Positions 31,814 through 41,840 of a stretch of 64,000 bases of DNA are shown piece after piece. Below the pieces are notes generated by a model that was given only the letters and a program-made list of their open reading frames with translations, was not told the origin of the DNA and ran no database searches. Both the position numbers and the translations under genes were made by a program. Origin of the DNA: Rhynchopus sp. YZ270_cl-10 (Eukaryota > Euglenozoa > Diplonemea > Diplonemida > Diplonemidae); contig OZ037869.1 of NCBI GenBank assembly GCA_964035575.1, positions 186,001-250,000 on the forward strand, in the 5' to 3' direction. Numbering within the stretch: position 1 is the first letter of the stretch; each line of letters begins with the position of its first letter.

Positions 31814-32565
31814 CTTTGCGTGTCCTCCCTTGGTGTGATCAGAGTGGGGTTTGAAGGTGGGAGAGAGAGAGAGAAGAGGGGTTAAAAGTGGTGAGGGTTA
31901 TCATGTCTGAAAGGGTTGAGAAAGTGAATATCTCTCTTACGGGTAGGGGGGGAAACGGGGTTGGACTGAAAGGTGTAGTGTGGTGAAGGCACCAGCGAGG
32001 GGACACGGCAAGGTTCATAGAACGGTTGGGTTTTTTTTGTGCAGGTAGGCAGAAGAAAATGAAATGAAATTCTGTGCCATGTGCAAAAAAAAAAAACGAA
32101 AGTACCGGTTCTCCTCTCGGCTGTTCCCATGCCGATGCGCAGCAGCACACACACGCAATGTCCTCCCCACGACAGTCAAAGCAAAACAACAACAAGCAAG
32201 AAGCATACAGCAACAGGCAACGTGCTGTCCATGCAGACCTGCAGGAAGAGAGAATACAAACAACAAGGACAAGAACGTGCCTGCACACCCTTACACACTG
32301 TGTGTTAGTTGTGTGTGTTTGAGGGTTGTGAGACACGAGGGAAAAGCAGAATTAGCAAAACAAAGAAACCTTGGAAGATGAATGTGCCTCACACCACGTG
32401 CACACATCTTTTCCAGTCATAAAAAGTAAACAAAAAGAACGCAAATCAGTCAGAACACACAAAATAGGTGCTGCGGTTGACACACCACAGACCACACCTT
32501 GTGTGTCGACCTTTGTTCACACAGCACCAACATCAACATCAACATCGATCCCACCAGCAGCATGA
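31814..32565. other. spacer between the ankyrin gene and eIF5A
   Basis: Pyrimidine-rich leader near 31860-31880 (minus strand), then sequence without gene support; HP-A hairpin at 32373-32415. Confidence 0.5.
32373..32415. repeat. hairpin (HP-A, TGTGC stem), 3' of eIF5A
   Basis: GGAAGATGAATGTGC pairs with GCACACATCTTTTCC around CTCACACCACGT. This is the longest, best paired member of the family. It lies about 151 bp downstream of the eIF5A stop. Confidence 0.7.
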
Positions 32566-33033
32566 TCACTTGACCTCCTTGACGGAGAGGACCGCCTCCT
32601 GACCCATTGCAGCAATCACCGTGAGCGCAAGGTCCTTCCCACATGTGAAGTCATTCCTGATCCGCTTTGACAGCGCAAAGTCATGCGGCAGGTTCAGGTC
32701 GTACTTCATCTCGTTGTGGTCGTCGAGAAGCGCCAGCGACTCACCATCAATGTCCACAAGCGCGTACTCCAGACGGCTCACATTCGGCGCAAGCATGTTG
32801 TGCGACGTTGGGCAGATCTCCTCCATCTTCTTGCTTGTGAACAGGTCCTGCCCCACAATGTGCGCCTTCGCACTCCCGTGCTTCCCAGGCTTCGACGTCG
32901 AGTAGGCCACAATCTTGCACGGACGGGTGTTGATCACACAGTAGCTCCCCTTCTTCAACGCCCCGGCTGCAATCGGGTATGTCTCAGACGCTCCTGCGTT
33001 TCCTCCGTGCACCTCTGTGTCAGACATCGTCAT
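32566..33033 (-). CDS. EIF5A: translation factor eIF5A
   Basis: Single exon, 155 residues, full length for the family. eIF5A binds the ribosomal E site and relieves stalling during elongation and termination. The hypusine loop reads STSKPGKHGSAKAH, with the modified Lys at residue 51. TSHNMLAPNVSRLEYALVDI and the C-terminal OB fold follow. The loop has KPGKHGS, a form I recall from archaeal aIF5A, instead of the usual eukaryotic KTGKHGH; the rest is eukaryotic. A second ATG two codons later (MSDTEV) could also serve. No intron. Confidence 0.95.
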   Translation of the reverse strand: MTMSDTEVHGGNAGASETYPIAAGALKKGSYCVINTRPCKIVAYSTSKPGKHGSAKAHIVGQDLFTSKKMEEICPTSHNMLAPNVSRLEYALVDIDGESLALLDDHNEMKYDLNLPHDFALSKRIRNDFTCGKDLALTVIAAMGQEAVLSVKEVK

Positions 33034-33760
33034 TGTGTGAGAGGGTGTGGTGGGGTGTGGTGTGTTTTCTGACGAAGTTTTGCAATAAATTTAACACAAA
33101 TGATACCGAAATCCTTTCCAGGACCTGTCAATATCGGCACTTTCCGGAACATCATTATTAAACCAAAAGAACTGATAAAAGCAACCACCACTCTTTTTTT
33201 TTACTACCTCATTGTTCGAACAACAAGTGGGATAAAGAATCGGTGTTTTTTTTGTCTTCAGGGGGCGGGGAGAAAAACGCGTTGGGTTTTTGGCACAGAC
33301 TTTGCCACTTTTTTATTTGTCTATTTTCCCCCCCACAGCACAAGGGGCTTTTTTGTACACCCGTTCTTGTTTGAATCAGAACAGCGAAAATTCCTTGTTT
33401 TACGACTGTTAGCGTTAATGTAACTGCTTCGCATTGACTTTGTCTCTTGACACTGATGTGCCTAGGGTAGGACTGCTTGCCCATTCTATGAAGACCTTTT
33501 GTATCAAATAAATAAAATAAACTCAAAAAGATTTCAGCGAAGTGACCCCACCCCACCCGAAGCAAGCAAAAAACATGAATTTATTTTTTTTTCGAAATAC
33601 ATCATCACTAATACTCGGGTGTGTATCAAAATAGCTTGCTTGGACACCTAAGGTGTTTATACGAGATTTTTTTTTTTTGTATTTTTTTGTTGAAAGCTGA
33701 GAATGGGAATTTGCGGGGTGTGTGGTGTAGAAAGTTGACGCAAAAAAAAGAAAAGTTTAT

Positions 33761-33795
33761 AAGATGATCCTAAGCCTCTCGTGCTTAGTCACCTT
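33761..33795. repeat. hairpin (HP-A), reference copy
   Basis: AAGATGATCCTAAGC, loop CTCTCGT, GCTTAGTCACCTT. TAAGC/GCTTA is perfect, and the outer TGA/TCA and AAG/CTT pairs close the stem with one mismatch. Confidence 0.7.
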
Positions 33796-33929
33796 AAAAA
33801 AAATGTGTGCAAAAATAGGGAGGGTCCATACTCCACTGAGCCCCTGAACATGGGTGAAACTTTATCTGCTTTTTTGAAAAAAAATGTACATTTTTCGGTC
33901 CAAAACCACCGCACACCATAAAAAGAGAA

Positions 33930-33976
33930 GTTGAAAGTGCAAACGCCTCACCGTTCATCGGCGGACATAGGCACTG
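33930..33976. repeat. hairpin (HP-B)
   Basis: GTTGAAAGTGCAAACGCCTC then ACCGTTCATCGGCGGACATA and GGCACTG. The AGTGC/GCACT and CGCC/GGCG stems both pair. Confidence 0.65.
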
Positions 33977-34218
33977 AAATAAAATAAAAAAGGCAGGTAA
34001 AGTTTCAGTATAGCCCTCCCTATGCACAACAAAAAAACAAAACAAAAATACAACAACTAATAAAAACGGCGTTCATCAGGGAAAAACAACCCCCGGGTTG
34101 CTAGCCTAGCTCCACACAACTGTGCATGCACAAAACACTTAAGTTTATGCGTACCCTCTTTTTGTCGCTATTTTTTTTGTTTTTTTTTTTTTTGGAACAT
34201 CGACAAAAAAATAGTAGA

Positions 34219-34247
34219 ATAGATGAATATGCCCCACGTGCATACAC
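34219..34247. repeat. hairpin (HP-A, ATGC stem)
   Basis: AGATGAATATGCCCCACGTG followed by CATACACA; the TATGC and GCATA stems pair. A weaker family copy. Confidence 0.45.
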
Positions 34248-34522
34248 AAAAAGTCAACTCTCCTGTCAAATGACAGGTTCAGTACAAACAACTTGCCACC
34301 CGAAGGAAGGGCCAGGATATTCACAGACAGCACACCTTCCCTTCATGCAGAAAGCGTAGCAGAGTATTGGATCTCTGACCTCCCCGTACCCCTTTTTTAA
34401 TTTATTTTATTTTTTGAAAAAATGTGGCTTTTGCGCACAAAGGAACGCTCATTTTCTCTTTGTTATGTACAAAAACAGGAACTCAAATAGGCGAAGTACG
34501 TCCTCTGGTTAGGAGATAAAAA

Positions 34523-34560
34523 GTTGAAAGTGCAACTCACCTAGTGGACGGAGGTGCTGA
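34523..34560. repeat. hairpin (HP-B), directly 3' of the calpain
   Basis: GTTGAAAGTGCAACTCACCT, then AGTGGACGGAGGTGCTGA. CACC/GGTG can pair in place of the CGCC/GGCG of other copies. It begins about 22 bp downstream of the calpain stop codon, so it is almost certainly transcribed in the 3' UTR. Confidence 0.5.
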
Positions 34561-34581
34561 TTAAAAAAATGCCCCCTTTCA

Positions 34582-37500
34582 TCACTTCGGCACGGCGAGA
34601 GCCAGTTCGATCTCTCCCTTGGCCTGGCCCGTTTTGCCCTTGCCCAGGTCAAGCTCTCCCGTGACCTTGAACGTCTTCTTAACACCTTTGTCGCCTTCCT
34701 TCAGATCCAAGTCGCCCAGGACAATGTGGAACTCGCCCATGTAATCCTGCAGAGGGGTGTGGGGTTTGATAAAGAGGCAACCCCATTAAGCCGATAGGCC
34801 TCACTGTGCTAGGGTATTTGATCACAATCCTGCCGTAGAGGTAACCCCGTACAAATGTATGCATATGCAACAGGACAGGTCGTCAAGAAACATAGTTGAG
34901 ATAATGTCATCGCGCAGTGTGCGGATATAAAGGGCAATAAAGAGGGATGTAGCAATTTAAATGGCGCTTTTTCACCATACCTTTCCGACGGTGTCCTTAT
35001 CGTACACAATAACGTGCAGCACATCGTCACCTGCACATGCGAACTGATGGGAAGATCCCCACTTCGGGTTCAGGGTTGCGTCAATTGCCTTGGTGAACTG
35101 TGAGGGAAATTATTAAAATTGTTGAGTAGAGTTGACAACTTTAAAAGAGGCACATGGCTATAACACAACCACGCACATACCTGTGTCTGCGGCTTTGTAT
35201 GGGACGTGGTGAGCTTGCCGTCCTTCATGCCTCGGAGACGCATCTCCAGGTAGGGGTCGCTTTGGCCGTTGTCGTCCATTGCAGAGAGGTTCTTGCCGCC
35301 GATGGCGGTGACCTCGAGGGGGAAGTTGGCCCACTGGGTCAGGCCCTTGCCACCTTTGGGGTTCTTCTTGAGCACCTTCTCCTTTGCAGTCAGGACACGC
35401 TTCGTGCCCGTGAAGCAGACCTCGGCACCCACACGCTCGACCACGCTGCTGTTGGTCGAGAAGATCCCCTTGATCTGGTACATCGCCTGTGTCGGCTCGT
35501 AGTCATCCAGCGTGAAGCCCGTGGGCTGCTTGTAGTTCTTGCCCGATCCGGCCTTCGGCGTCAAGAAGCTGATCTTAGCAAACTCGCTCACCTCGCAGTG
35601 CATAGAGTACACAAAGGAGCGTGCGTTCTTCTCGTCGTTGGACTGCGTCAAGATGTAGTACGTCTTGCCCTTCTCAAAGGTCATCTCCGTGTTGATGTCG
35701 CGCGAAGGCTTGTAGCTCGAGGTGTGCAGAGAAGTGAACTTGCCCTGGTCGTCGCGGAGCACGTTGAGCTGCTGTGTGACGTACTTCGCGTCGGGGCTGC
35801 CCTTCTTCTTGCCACGCGAGTCGCGCTGGTGGCTGCCCACCCAGGCAAGGGATTTGTGCTTCACCTCCACCTTGACCACCAGGTCCGCGACACCCTTGTC
35901 GAATGTGCCCGAGAAGCGGAGCTGGTCCCACGCACCGTTCATGTAGCACACGGAGACAGAGGTGAACCACTTGCAGACGTCCTCCCAGCACATCCAGAAG
36001 GTGCCGTCGTCGCCGTCGTACCAGCCGACAGCCTTCTTCGCGTCGGCAGTCCACTTCTTTGACTTGTCACTCCAGTCACCGTTCCACTCCTTGTCGTTCC
36101 CCCAGGGGTTGCGAATCATGCAGAGCTTGTTGCCCTTGAAGTCCTTCACCGTGATGAGCGAGTAGGCGTGCCCGCAGGCGAGACCCACGTTCTCGTACTT
36201 CTTCGACATGCTCGCTGCGTCGCCGCTCTTGGCGCCACCTGCGTAGTCTGAGGTGTCCTGGCCAGGTGTGCCGAGCATCTGGATGTAGTCGTTCTCGTCG
36301 TTGAAGAGCAGGTCCTTGAAGAGCGCAGGTTTCATGTCGTCCTTGTCGTACAACCGGTACGGGCACCCAGTCAGGTCTGCCAGCGCCTGCCCACCAGACC
36401 CTGCCCGGATCGCGCCGTAGGACCCGTGGATCTTCGCATACGCCTTCTCGAGAAGCGCAACCCACAGCTCGTTCGGCTCTTCTCTGTTCTTCGCGAAGCA
36501 GGGCCCGCCGCCACCCGAGGGCAGGTAGGAGTCCATGGTGATGCACTGCCACCAGCCGTTCTTGCACACTGTGGCACGGTAGATGCCGTAGTCGTAGTCC
36601 TGGCTCTCATCGAAGACGGCGTGCACGAGGGGCTCGAACTCAGAGAGGCATGCCAGCGCACTGAGGAGGTAGCAGTCCCCGAGACTGCCTTGGTCGATGT
36701 CCTCAGGCTCGACGGAGCCGACGAAGAGCGCGGGCTCCATGCCATCGGAGAGGTACTGCTCGGGGCGCTTCCAGCAGCAGTCCTTGATGCCGGTCTCCCA
36801 CTCACGCTGCAGGGACGCCTTCGTGGGGGGGAACGTCAGGTCGAGGAAGTTGCGCTGATGCTTCGTGCACGTCTCTGCGATTGTTTCTGCCGTGACCTTC
36901 TTGTGCCCATCCTTCTTCATCAACGCGACCAACTCCTTTGTCTCCTTCTTGACCTCCTCCTCTGCTAGCTGTGCCTGCTTCTTCACCCACGCAGGGTCAG
37001 GATTGCCGCTTCCGATACCACGCGACTGGCCATTCCACTTCCCCTTCGCCGCCACCAACGTGGCGCCTGGGTATATCACGAACTGATGTTTGTTCTCTGC
37101 AACCTTGGTGGCGTTGGAGTCAAGGATCTTGATCCCTTCTGGGTTCTTGAAGGTGAAGGTGACTTTGAACTGAAGGTTGTTGTCTTTGTTCTCGAAGGAG
37201 AGTGTGCGGCCTTCGGGGCAGTCCTTTGTGTGCTCGAAGAGGTTGTCTTTGATTTCCTCGCTTTTGCTTCCGTCGGCGGCAGCGCCTCCACCACCACCAC
37301 CACCACCTCCACCTCCCGCAGCAGCACCGCCAGCAGCAGCAGCACCCTTCTTCGCAGACCCACCCTTCGCGTCTTTGGGCATCTGCTCGCCCAAGGTAGC
37401 CTCCTCGGTCGCCAGCTCCGTGTCAAGCGACGCCACGCTCGCTTTCTTCATCTCACCCAAGTACTGCATGGCATCCACAAATTGCTTCATCGACGCCGCC

Positions 37501-37980
37501 ACGTCCTTCGTGCACGGTGCCTTGTAGAACGTAATCACGCACACCTCCTTGTCCTTCTTCCGGATCACCTCAATGGAGTGCGTCTTGTCGTCTGTCTTCA
37601 ATGTAAAGTCAACACCAATCGCCCATTCGTCGCACGGTTTGTCGTACCCCATCGCACCTTTGTAGAACTCAAACTCTGTGTGACAAGCAATGTTTACAGG
37701 AAAGTCCAGATATATTTTTTTTGAGAAACATACTCGTATTGTGCTGGTTCTGCCCATCCTTCTGGAAGAGCGCAAAACGCTTCTGCTCTTTTTTTCCTGA
37801 TGAGGGGGGAAGGGGAGGGGTGGGATGTAACCTATTTATGGGCTACAGTAGCTCTCAGAGTGGAACATTGCCTGGATTGTGGTGTAATAAGATGGTCTGT
37901 GTGTACGTACCTTTCAACTTAACGACACAAGCCCCAGACGCGTGTATGTCTTTCCGCCCAATTCCAACCTGTTTGGACAT
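34582..37980 (-). CDS. calpain-type cysteine protease with C2 domain
   Basis: Five exons, 37911-37980, 37734-37796, 35181-37675, 34981-35097 and 34582-34746, give 969 residues; introns of 114, 58, 83 and 234 nt. The first two junctions split codons at position 1, the others are phase 0. Order: N-terminal domain of the kinetoplastid calpain type (DUF1935-like, about 10-115), an Ala/Gly linker (155-180), a possible second such domain, the CysPc domain with Cys in DQGSLGDCYLL (near 379), His in CGHAYSLI (near 547) and Asn in IRNPWGN (near 567), a C2-like beta domain, then a C-terminal C2 domain (about 830-955) with SAMDDNGQSDPYLE. The triad is intact, unlike many euglenozoan calpain relatives, so it should be an active calcium-regulated cytosolic protease. 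Confidence 0.9.
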
Positions 37981-38288
37981 GGTTGCACCCTGTTTCGTGT
38001 AGATGCTCTGGGTGGCGGTGTTTGTTGTGGCGTAGTGGGTGGGGGGGGGGACGGCGGGGTTGGGTTGAAAAATGTGGGGGGGTGGTGAACGGTTTATTTC
38101 TTTCTTTTCTTAAACCTTGGTTTTGCTATCTTCGAAGCGTATAGGTCTGGTCTAAATAAAACCCCCCTGCTGAGAACCGCACTTTTGCTTTGCAATGTAA
38201 AGAGACAGCGCGTGGGAAAGGAGGGGGAGGAAGGGGGGGAGATGGGAGGGTGCCCCCCTCTTCTCCTCTCCTGTGAGAGGCGGGTTTG
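37981..38288. other. short intergenic spacer
   Basis: Pyrimidine-rich on the minus strand at 38035-38060 and purine-rich stretches at 38210-38270. No element recognised. Confidence 0.5.
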
Positions 38289-40439
38289 CTAGTACCTCCC
38301 TCTTTTCCTGAGCAAAGGTGTGGGGCGTTCTGATACTCCTGTCTTTTTCTGCGATAATGCACGAATATGATCCGCGGCCTGTTTTTTTGAGTGTTGTTTT
38401 GAAAACTTCTTTATTTGAAAACTTGGTTGTATCAGTGTAGACACAGGATGAACTCCACTAGAATTCACATGATTGCATTAGTGTATATTATAGGTGACAC
38501 CCGAGGATGCGCTCCACCATACGTGTTGTGCTTTTTGTATCGACAAAATCGCCTACCGGGTAGGAGAGAGGTCCAGACCTACACAGCGAGCCTTGTCGTG
38601 ACCTTGTTGTGGTGGTCTTTACACATCATTTTTTTGTGCACATTCCCCCCTTTTTACATACCTTTTCGAACAAATCTAGAAGCTGCTCATGGCTGTTGAC
38701 AATGGTGCTTGCTTGCCCCAGAAAGAAGAGCTCTTCAGAGCCAGGGAACTTGCACAGGTGTACCCCCGGCACCGCGGTGGTGCCTTCGATGGGCTTGACT
38801 GGTTTAAGGCACTGCAGCAGGTTTGAGAACATAGGGTGCACCTCGCAGAGGGGTGTGAGGAGGGGCTTGCCTTCTACACTGGAGCCGCCTTTCTGTGAGG
38901 GAGAGGAGAGTACGGTAAAGGTGTGGTGATGCAAAACAGCAACTAAATGTGGTCCAACCGCCAACGGACGGTGTGGAGGATTGGCTCAATTTTTAGAGAG
39001 TAAAAAATGAAGAAAATGTTTGGCAGCTGACAAGCCTGTTCTTGGTCACCTGGAAGCAGTGTGAATATTTGGTTTTGTTAACATACCCCGTTCTGCCGGC
39101 CCTGCCGGCCCTTCCGCTGCTGCTGTTCTGTTAAGGTCAATACTTTGGTAGCATTTTCCTTGCGTGGTTCCCTCAATGCCTCATGGTCTGCACGCAGCTG
39201 AGTGTTGATCACTGCAAGGCGGAGGACAAGACCAGATGTGCCTTTGCATGACGGCTGCACTGTGTACTTGAGCTCGCGCCCGACACACTCAGCCTCTTGT
39301 GGGAGGAGGAAGGTTTCTCTGTTGACCAACATTCGATTAGACTCCTGTGTGTCCACCTCTGTGTCCACATGCTCAAAGGAAAATTCCAACGGCGCTCCTG
39401 TCACAGTGAAGCTTACGTCCTTCAAATAATGTCCGCCGTTGAAGCTAACCTTGTCAGAGACCTCCAAACACTCAAGAGAAAAACAGCTGCTCAGCTCACT
39501 CTGCCGCCCTAATGCGCGCACAATGCTTTGCGTCAGATTCGATGACTCCTTGCGTGCGAGCTCTATCCGCCCTGTGTCCCTGTCTATGCAGAAGCCCTCC
39601 TGGAAGCCACGGTCGCCGCAGTCCGCAGCACGGCGGGCTATCACAGCAAGACACTCCTCAACCCCCATTGTGTTCGCACCCACCAACGCATTCGCAAGGT
39701 GTGCCGCAGGCTTCGCTGCGGGCTTCTCCGTGGACACAGTAGGCGCAGGTGGTGTGAGTGCGCCCTCCTCCGTCCGCCGCTTCTTCAACGGAGGCTCCAC
39801 ACCCGACGCAGTGTACTGAACCGGCTCATATTCCGCATACCTGCTTGCGGAATGCACATTACTACTTTCAGAGTAACCCATACTATACCCTGTGTGCGAC
39901 GCATTGAGCGGTGGCGGTACACTAAGCGGAGGTGGCACACTGAGTGGAGGAGGAACACTGAGAGGCGGTGGCACACTGAGGGGCGGCGGCACGCTGAGCG
40001 GGGGTGGAACACTGAGGGGTGGCGGGATATTGTGGTGCTGAGGTGGTGCAGCACTGCTGTGCTCAGCTTCCCACCCACCCCAGGCCTCACCCTCCCACGC
40101 GTTGTACCCATACTCATACCCGTGGGCGGGCGGCGGTGGTGGTGGGGGTGTTGGCAATGTAGGTGGTGCTGTGGTTGGGGTGGAGCTTGGCACCACCTGG
40201 ACCTGAGGCAGAGGCAGGGGCATTGGTGCTGCAACCTTCGGGAATGATGTCGCTGTTGGGGGAACAGCCTGAGGTGTGACTGCTGGGGCGGTGGGCAGCA
40301 CCATGGGGTCGGAGGAGGACTGCAGCTCTGCGGGCGGTGCGGCAGACACCCCTTCGTCGTCGCTCTCACCGTCGCTGTTCGCATACGCCACAAGCTGCTG
40401 CAGCGCGCTCACCGACTCCTCGCTGTCACTGTCGGACAT
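38289..40439 (-). CDS. proline-rich nuclear-type protein with PPPLSV repeats
   Basis: Three exons, 39087-40439, 38662-38892 and 38289-38378, all phase 0, give 557 residues; introns of 194 and 283 nt, donors GTATGT. The acidic start MSDSDSEESVSALQQLVAYA is followed by Pro-rich sequence with seven tandem PPPLSV units (near 145-185), a PLKKRR basic motif that could be a nuclear localisation signal, and a C-terminal half (from about 240) with mixed alpha/beta character that I do not recognise. Pro-rich arms of this sort occur in splicing and actin-binding proteins; neither is shown. The last exon is short and rests on splice signals. Its intron carries two copies of a dispersed repeat. Confidence 0.75.
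38411..38515. repeat. dispersed GAAAACTTGGTTGTAT repeat, two copies inside an intron
   Basis: TTTGAAAACTTGGTTGTATC then GGATGAACTCCACTAG at 38411-38461, followed by a second partial copy with ACCCGAGGATGCGCTCCACC up to about 38513. Related copies are at 21951 and 50171. This intron is the longest in the window (283 nt), so the insertion may explain its length. Confidence 0.55.
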
Positions 40440-40522
40440 CGTGTAGGGATGTCTCTCTGTGATGTCGAGGAGGAAAATGGTTTGATCTTAGACAGAAAAT
40501 GGGATAGATCTTTCTTCATATA
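40440..40522 (-). promoter_or_regulatory. leader of the proline-rich gene
   Basis: An 83-bp leader between the ATG and the MITE at 40523. The mature 5' end is unknown; the MITE ends this close to the start, so any acceptor must lie in this stretch or inside the MITE. Confidence 0.3.
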
Positions 40523-41214
40523 CCTACCCCCCCCCCGTGCATAAGTCTGCGTATAAGTCCGATTTTTGGGGGGGCTGAGGGCCTCCGGACTTATACACGG
40601 GGTTTCGGACTTATGCACGGGTATCGGACTTATACACCGGTTTTGTGCACCCAGGTACCCAGACCCATGAGGTGTCACGTGACCTCAGTGTGAATGACCC
40701 ACACATGAGGGAATGTGACACCGCAAAATTTAACGGCCGTTTTCAACGCCGCAGGCAGGCCAAATAGCGTTTGACTCGGAGGAATGCCTGTGCAGGTATC
40801 AAACATGAGAACCAACTCCCAGCAACAAGGGGCGCCTTTTGGCTGTTGAGACTGTTTGGGGTGCAAAGTTTTCCACACTGTTGCAGTAACAGTTCGCATC
40901 TTTGAGAATTGTGAGGATGATGTATTGACATGAGAAGCGCGAATATGATCCCTGGTGAATACACCGCCAATAAAAATAAAGTTACGCTCGCTTCGCTCGC
41001 GGAAAAACACCCCAAAAATTTTCCCCCGCTCGCTTCGCGAGCGGGAAAACGCCCCCAAAAAAATTCTCCCCACCACCAATACACAAAACCGGTGTATAAG
41101 TCGGCCTGTGCATAAGTCCGATCCTGAGCCCAAATCTGCCCGGACTTATACACGGGTCATCGGACTTATGCACGGGTAATGGGGGTCGGACTTATGCACG
41201 GGGGGGGGGGTAGG
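40523..41214. mobile_element. TA-flanked DNA element with CTTATGCACGG repeats
   Basis: Ends CCTACCCCCCCCCCGTGCAT and complement, with TA on both outer sides (40521-40522, 41215-41216). ACTTATGCACGG and ACTTATACACCGG-type repeats occur at least eight times near both ends, facing both ways. The centre has two tandem units around CGCTCGCTTCGCTCGCGG (40985-41045). No transposase. Length 692 bp. It lies 83 bp upstream of the proline-rich gene start. Same architecture as 10367-10693 but different sequence. Confidence 0.75.
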
Positions 41215-41840
41215 TAGCATAAAAAGAAAAGTTTATAAAATGATCCTAAGCCTCTCGTGTTTAGTCACCTTGATCACATTCGTTATCGCAAAAAGAGCCG
41301 AGTGTCGAAGAGAGGGAAAAAAAGAGAAGTTGTAAGTAAAGAAGATGCAAGAGAGATGGGTGTGGGTATGGGAGTGTTGTATTTTTTTTTTATAACGTTT
41401 TCAGGGTAGTTTCTTATTTTCGAAAAAAAGCCCAAAATCAAAAAGCAAAAGAAGAAAAAAAAAAAAAAGGTTTTGTTAGTGGAGGAGAGAGCATGCATTA
41501 GTTCAACACACTCTTTCTCTTTTCCCCTCCATAAGTTTTGCAAAGTATCCACCGGTTCTTTAACTCCGAGGGAATTTTTGCGTGGGGCTTCCCTTTTTTT
41601 TAAATTGTATCGACTTTTTTTTTTGTAGTCGGCGCTGAAAAATAAGAGGCATTTTTTGCACCGACTGAGGTAGGTTAGGGTTGGTTCAAAGCTTATGGCT
41701 GGCTTGCTAAATTTCTGTGTTTTTTTTTTTGTGTGTGTTTTTCTGCGAAACCGTCTTCATGAATACGTGTTTGTTCCGTTCGGCTTTCTGTGAAGCCCCC
41801 TGCCCATTTTCCCCACCCCCCTCACCCATACTCCAATAAC
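41215..41840. other. gene-free spacer downstream of RTCB
   Basis: Contains the HP-A hairpin at 41237. Otherwise AT-rich with homopolymers. Confidence 0.5.
41237..41272. repeat. hairpin (HP-A)
   Basis: AAAATGATCCTAAGC, loop CTCTCGT, GTTTAGTCACCTT. It sits 21 bp outside the TA-flanked element. Confidence 0.65.

Larger units (their letters stand above)
33034..34581. other. gene-free spacer between eIF5A and the calpain
   Basis: Holds hairpins at 33761, 33930, 34219 and 34523. The open frames have no protein-like composition. Confidence 0.5.

Noticed and set aside
31839-32336. Minus-strand frame of 165 residues upstream of the ankyrin gene
   Set aside because: Cys/His/Phe-rich low-complexity translation of leader and spacer, no motif, ends in the pyrimidine tract of the ankyrin gene.
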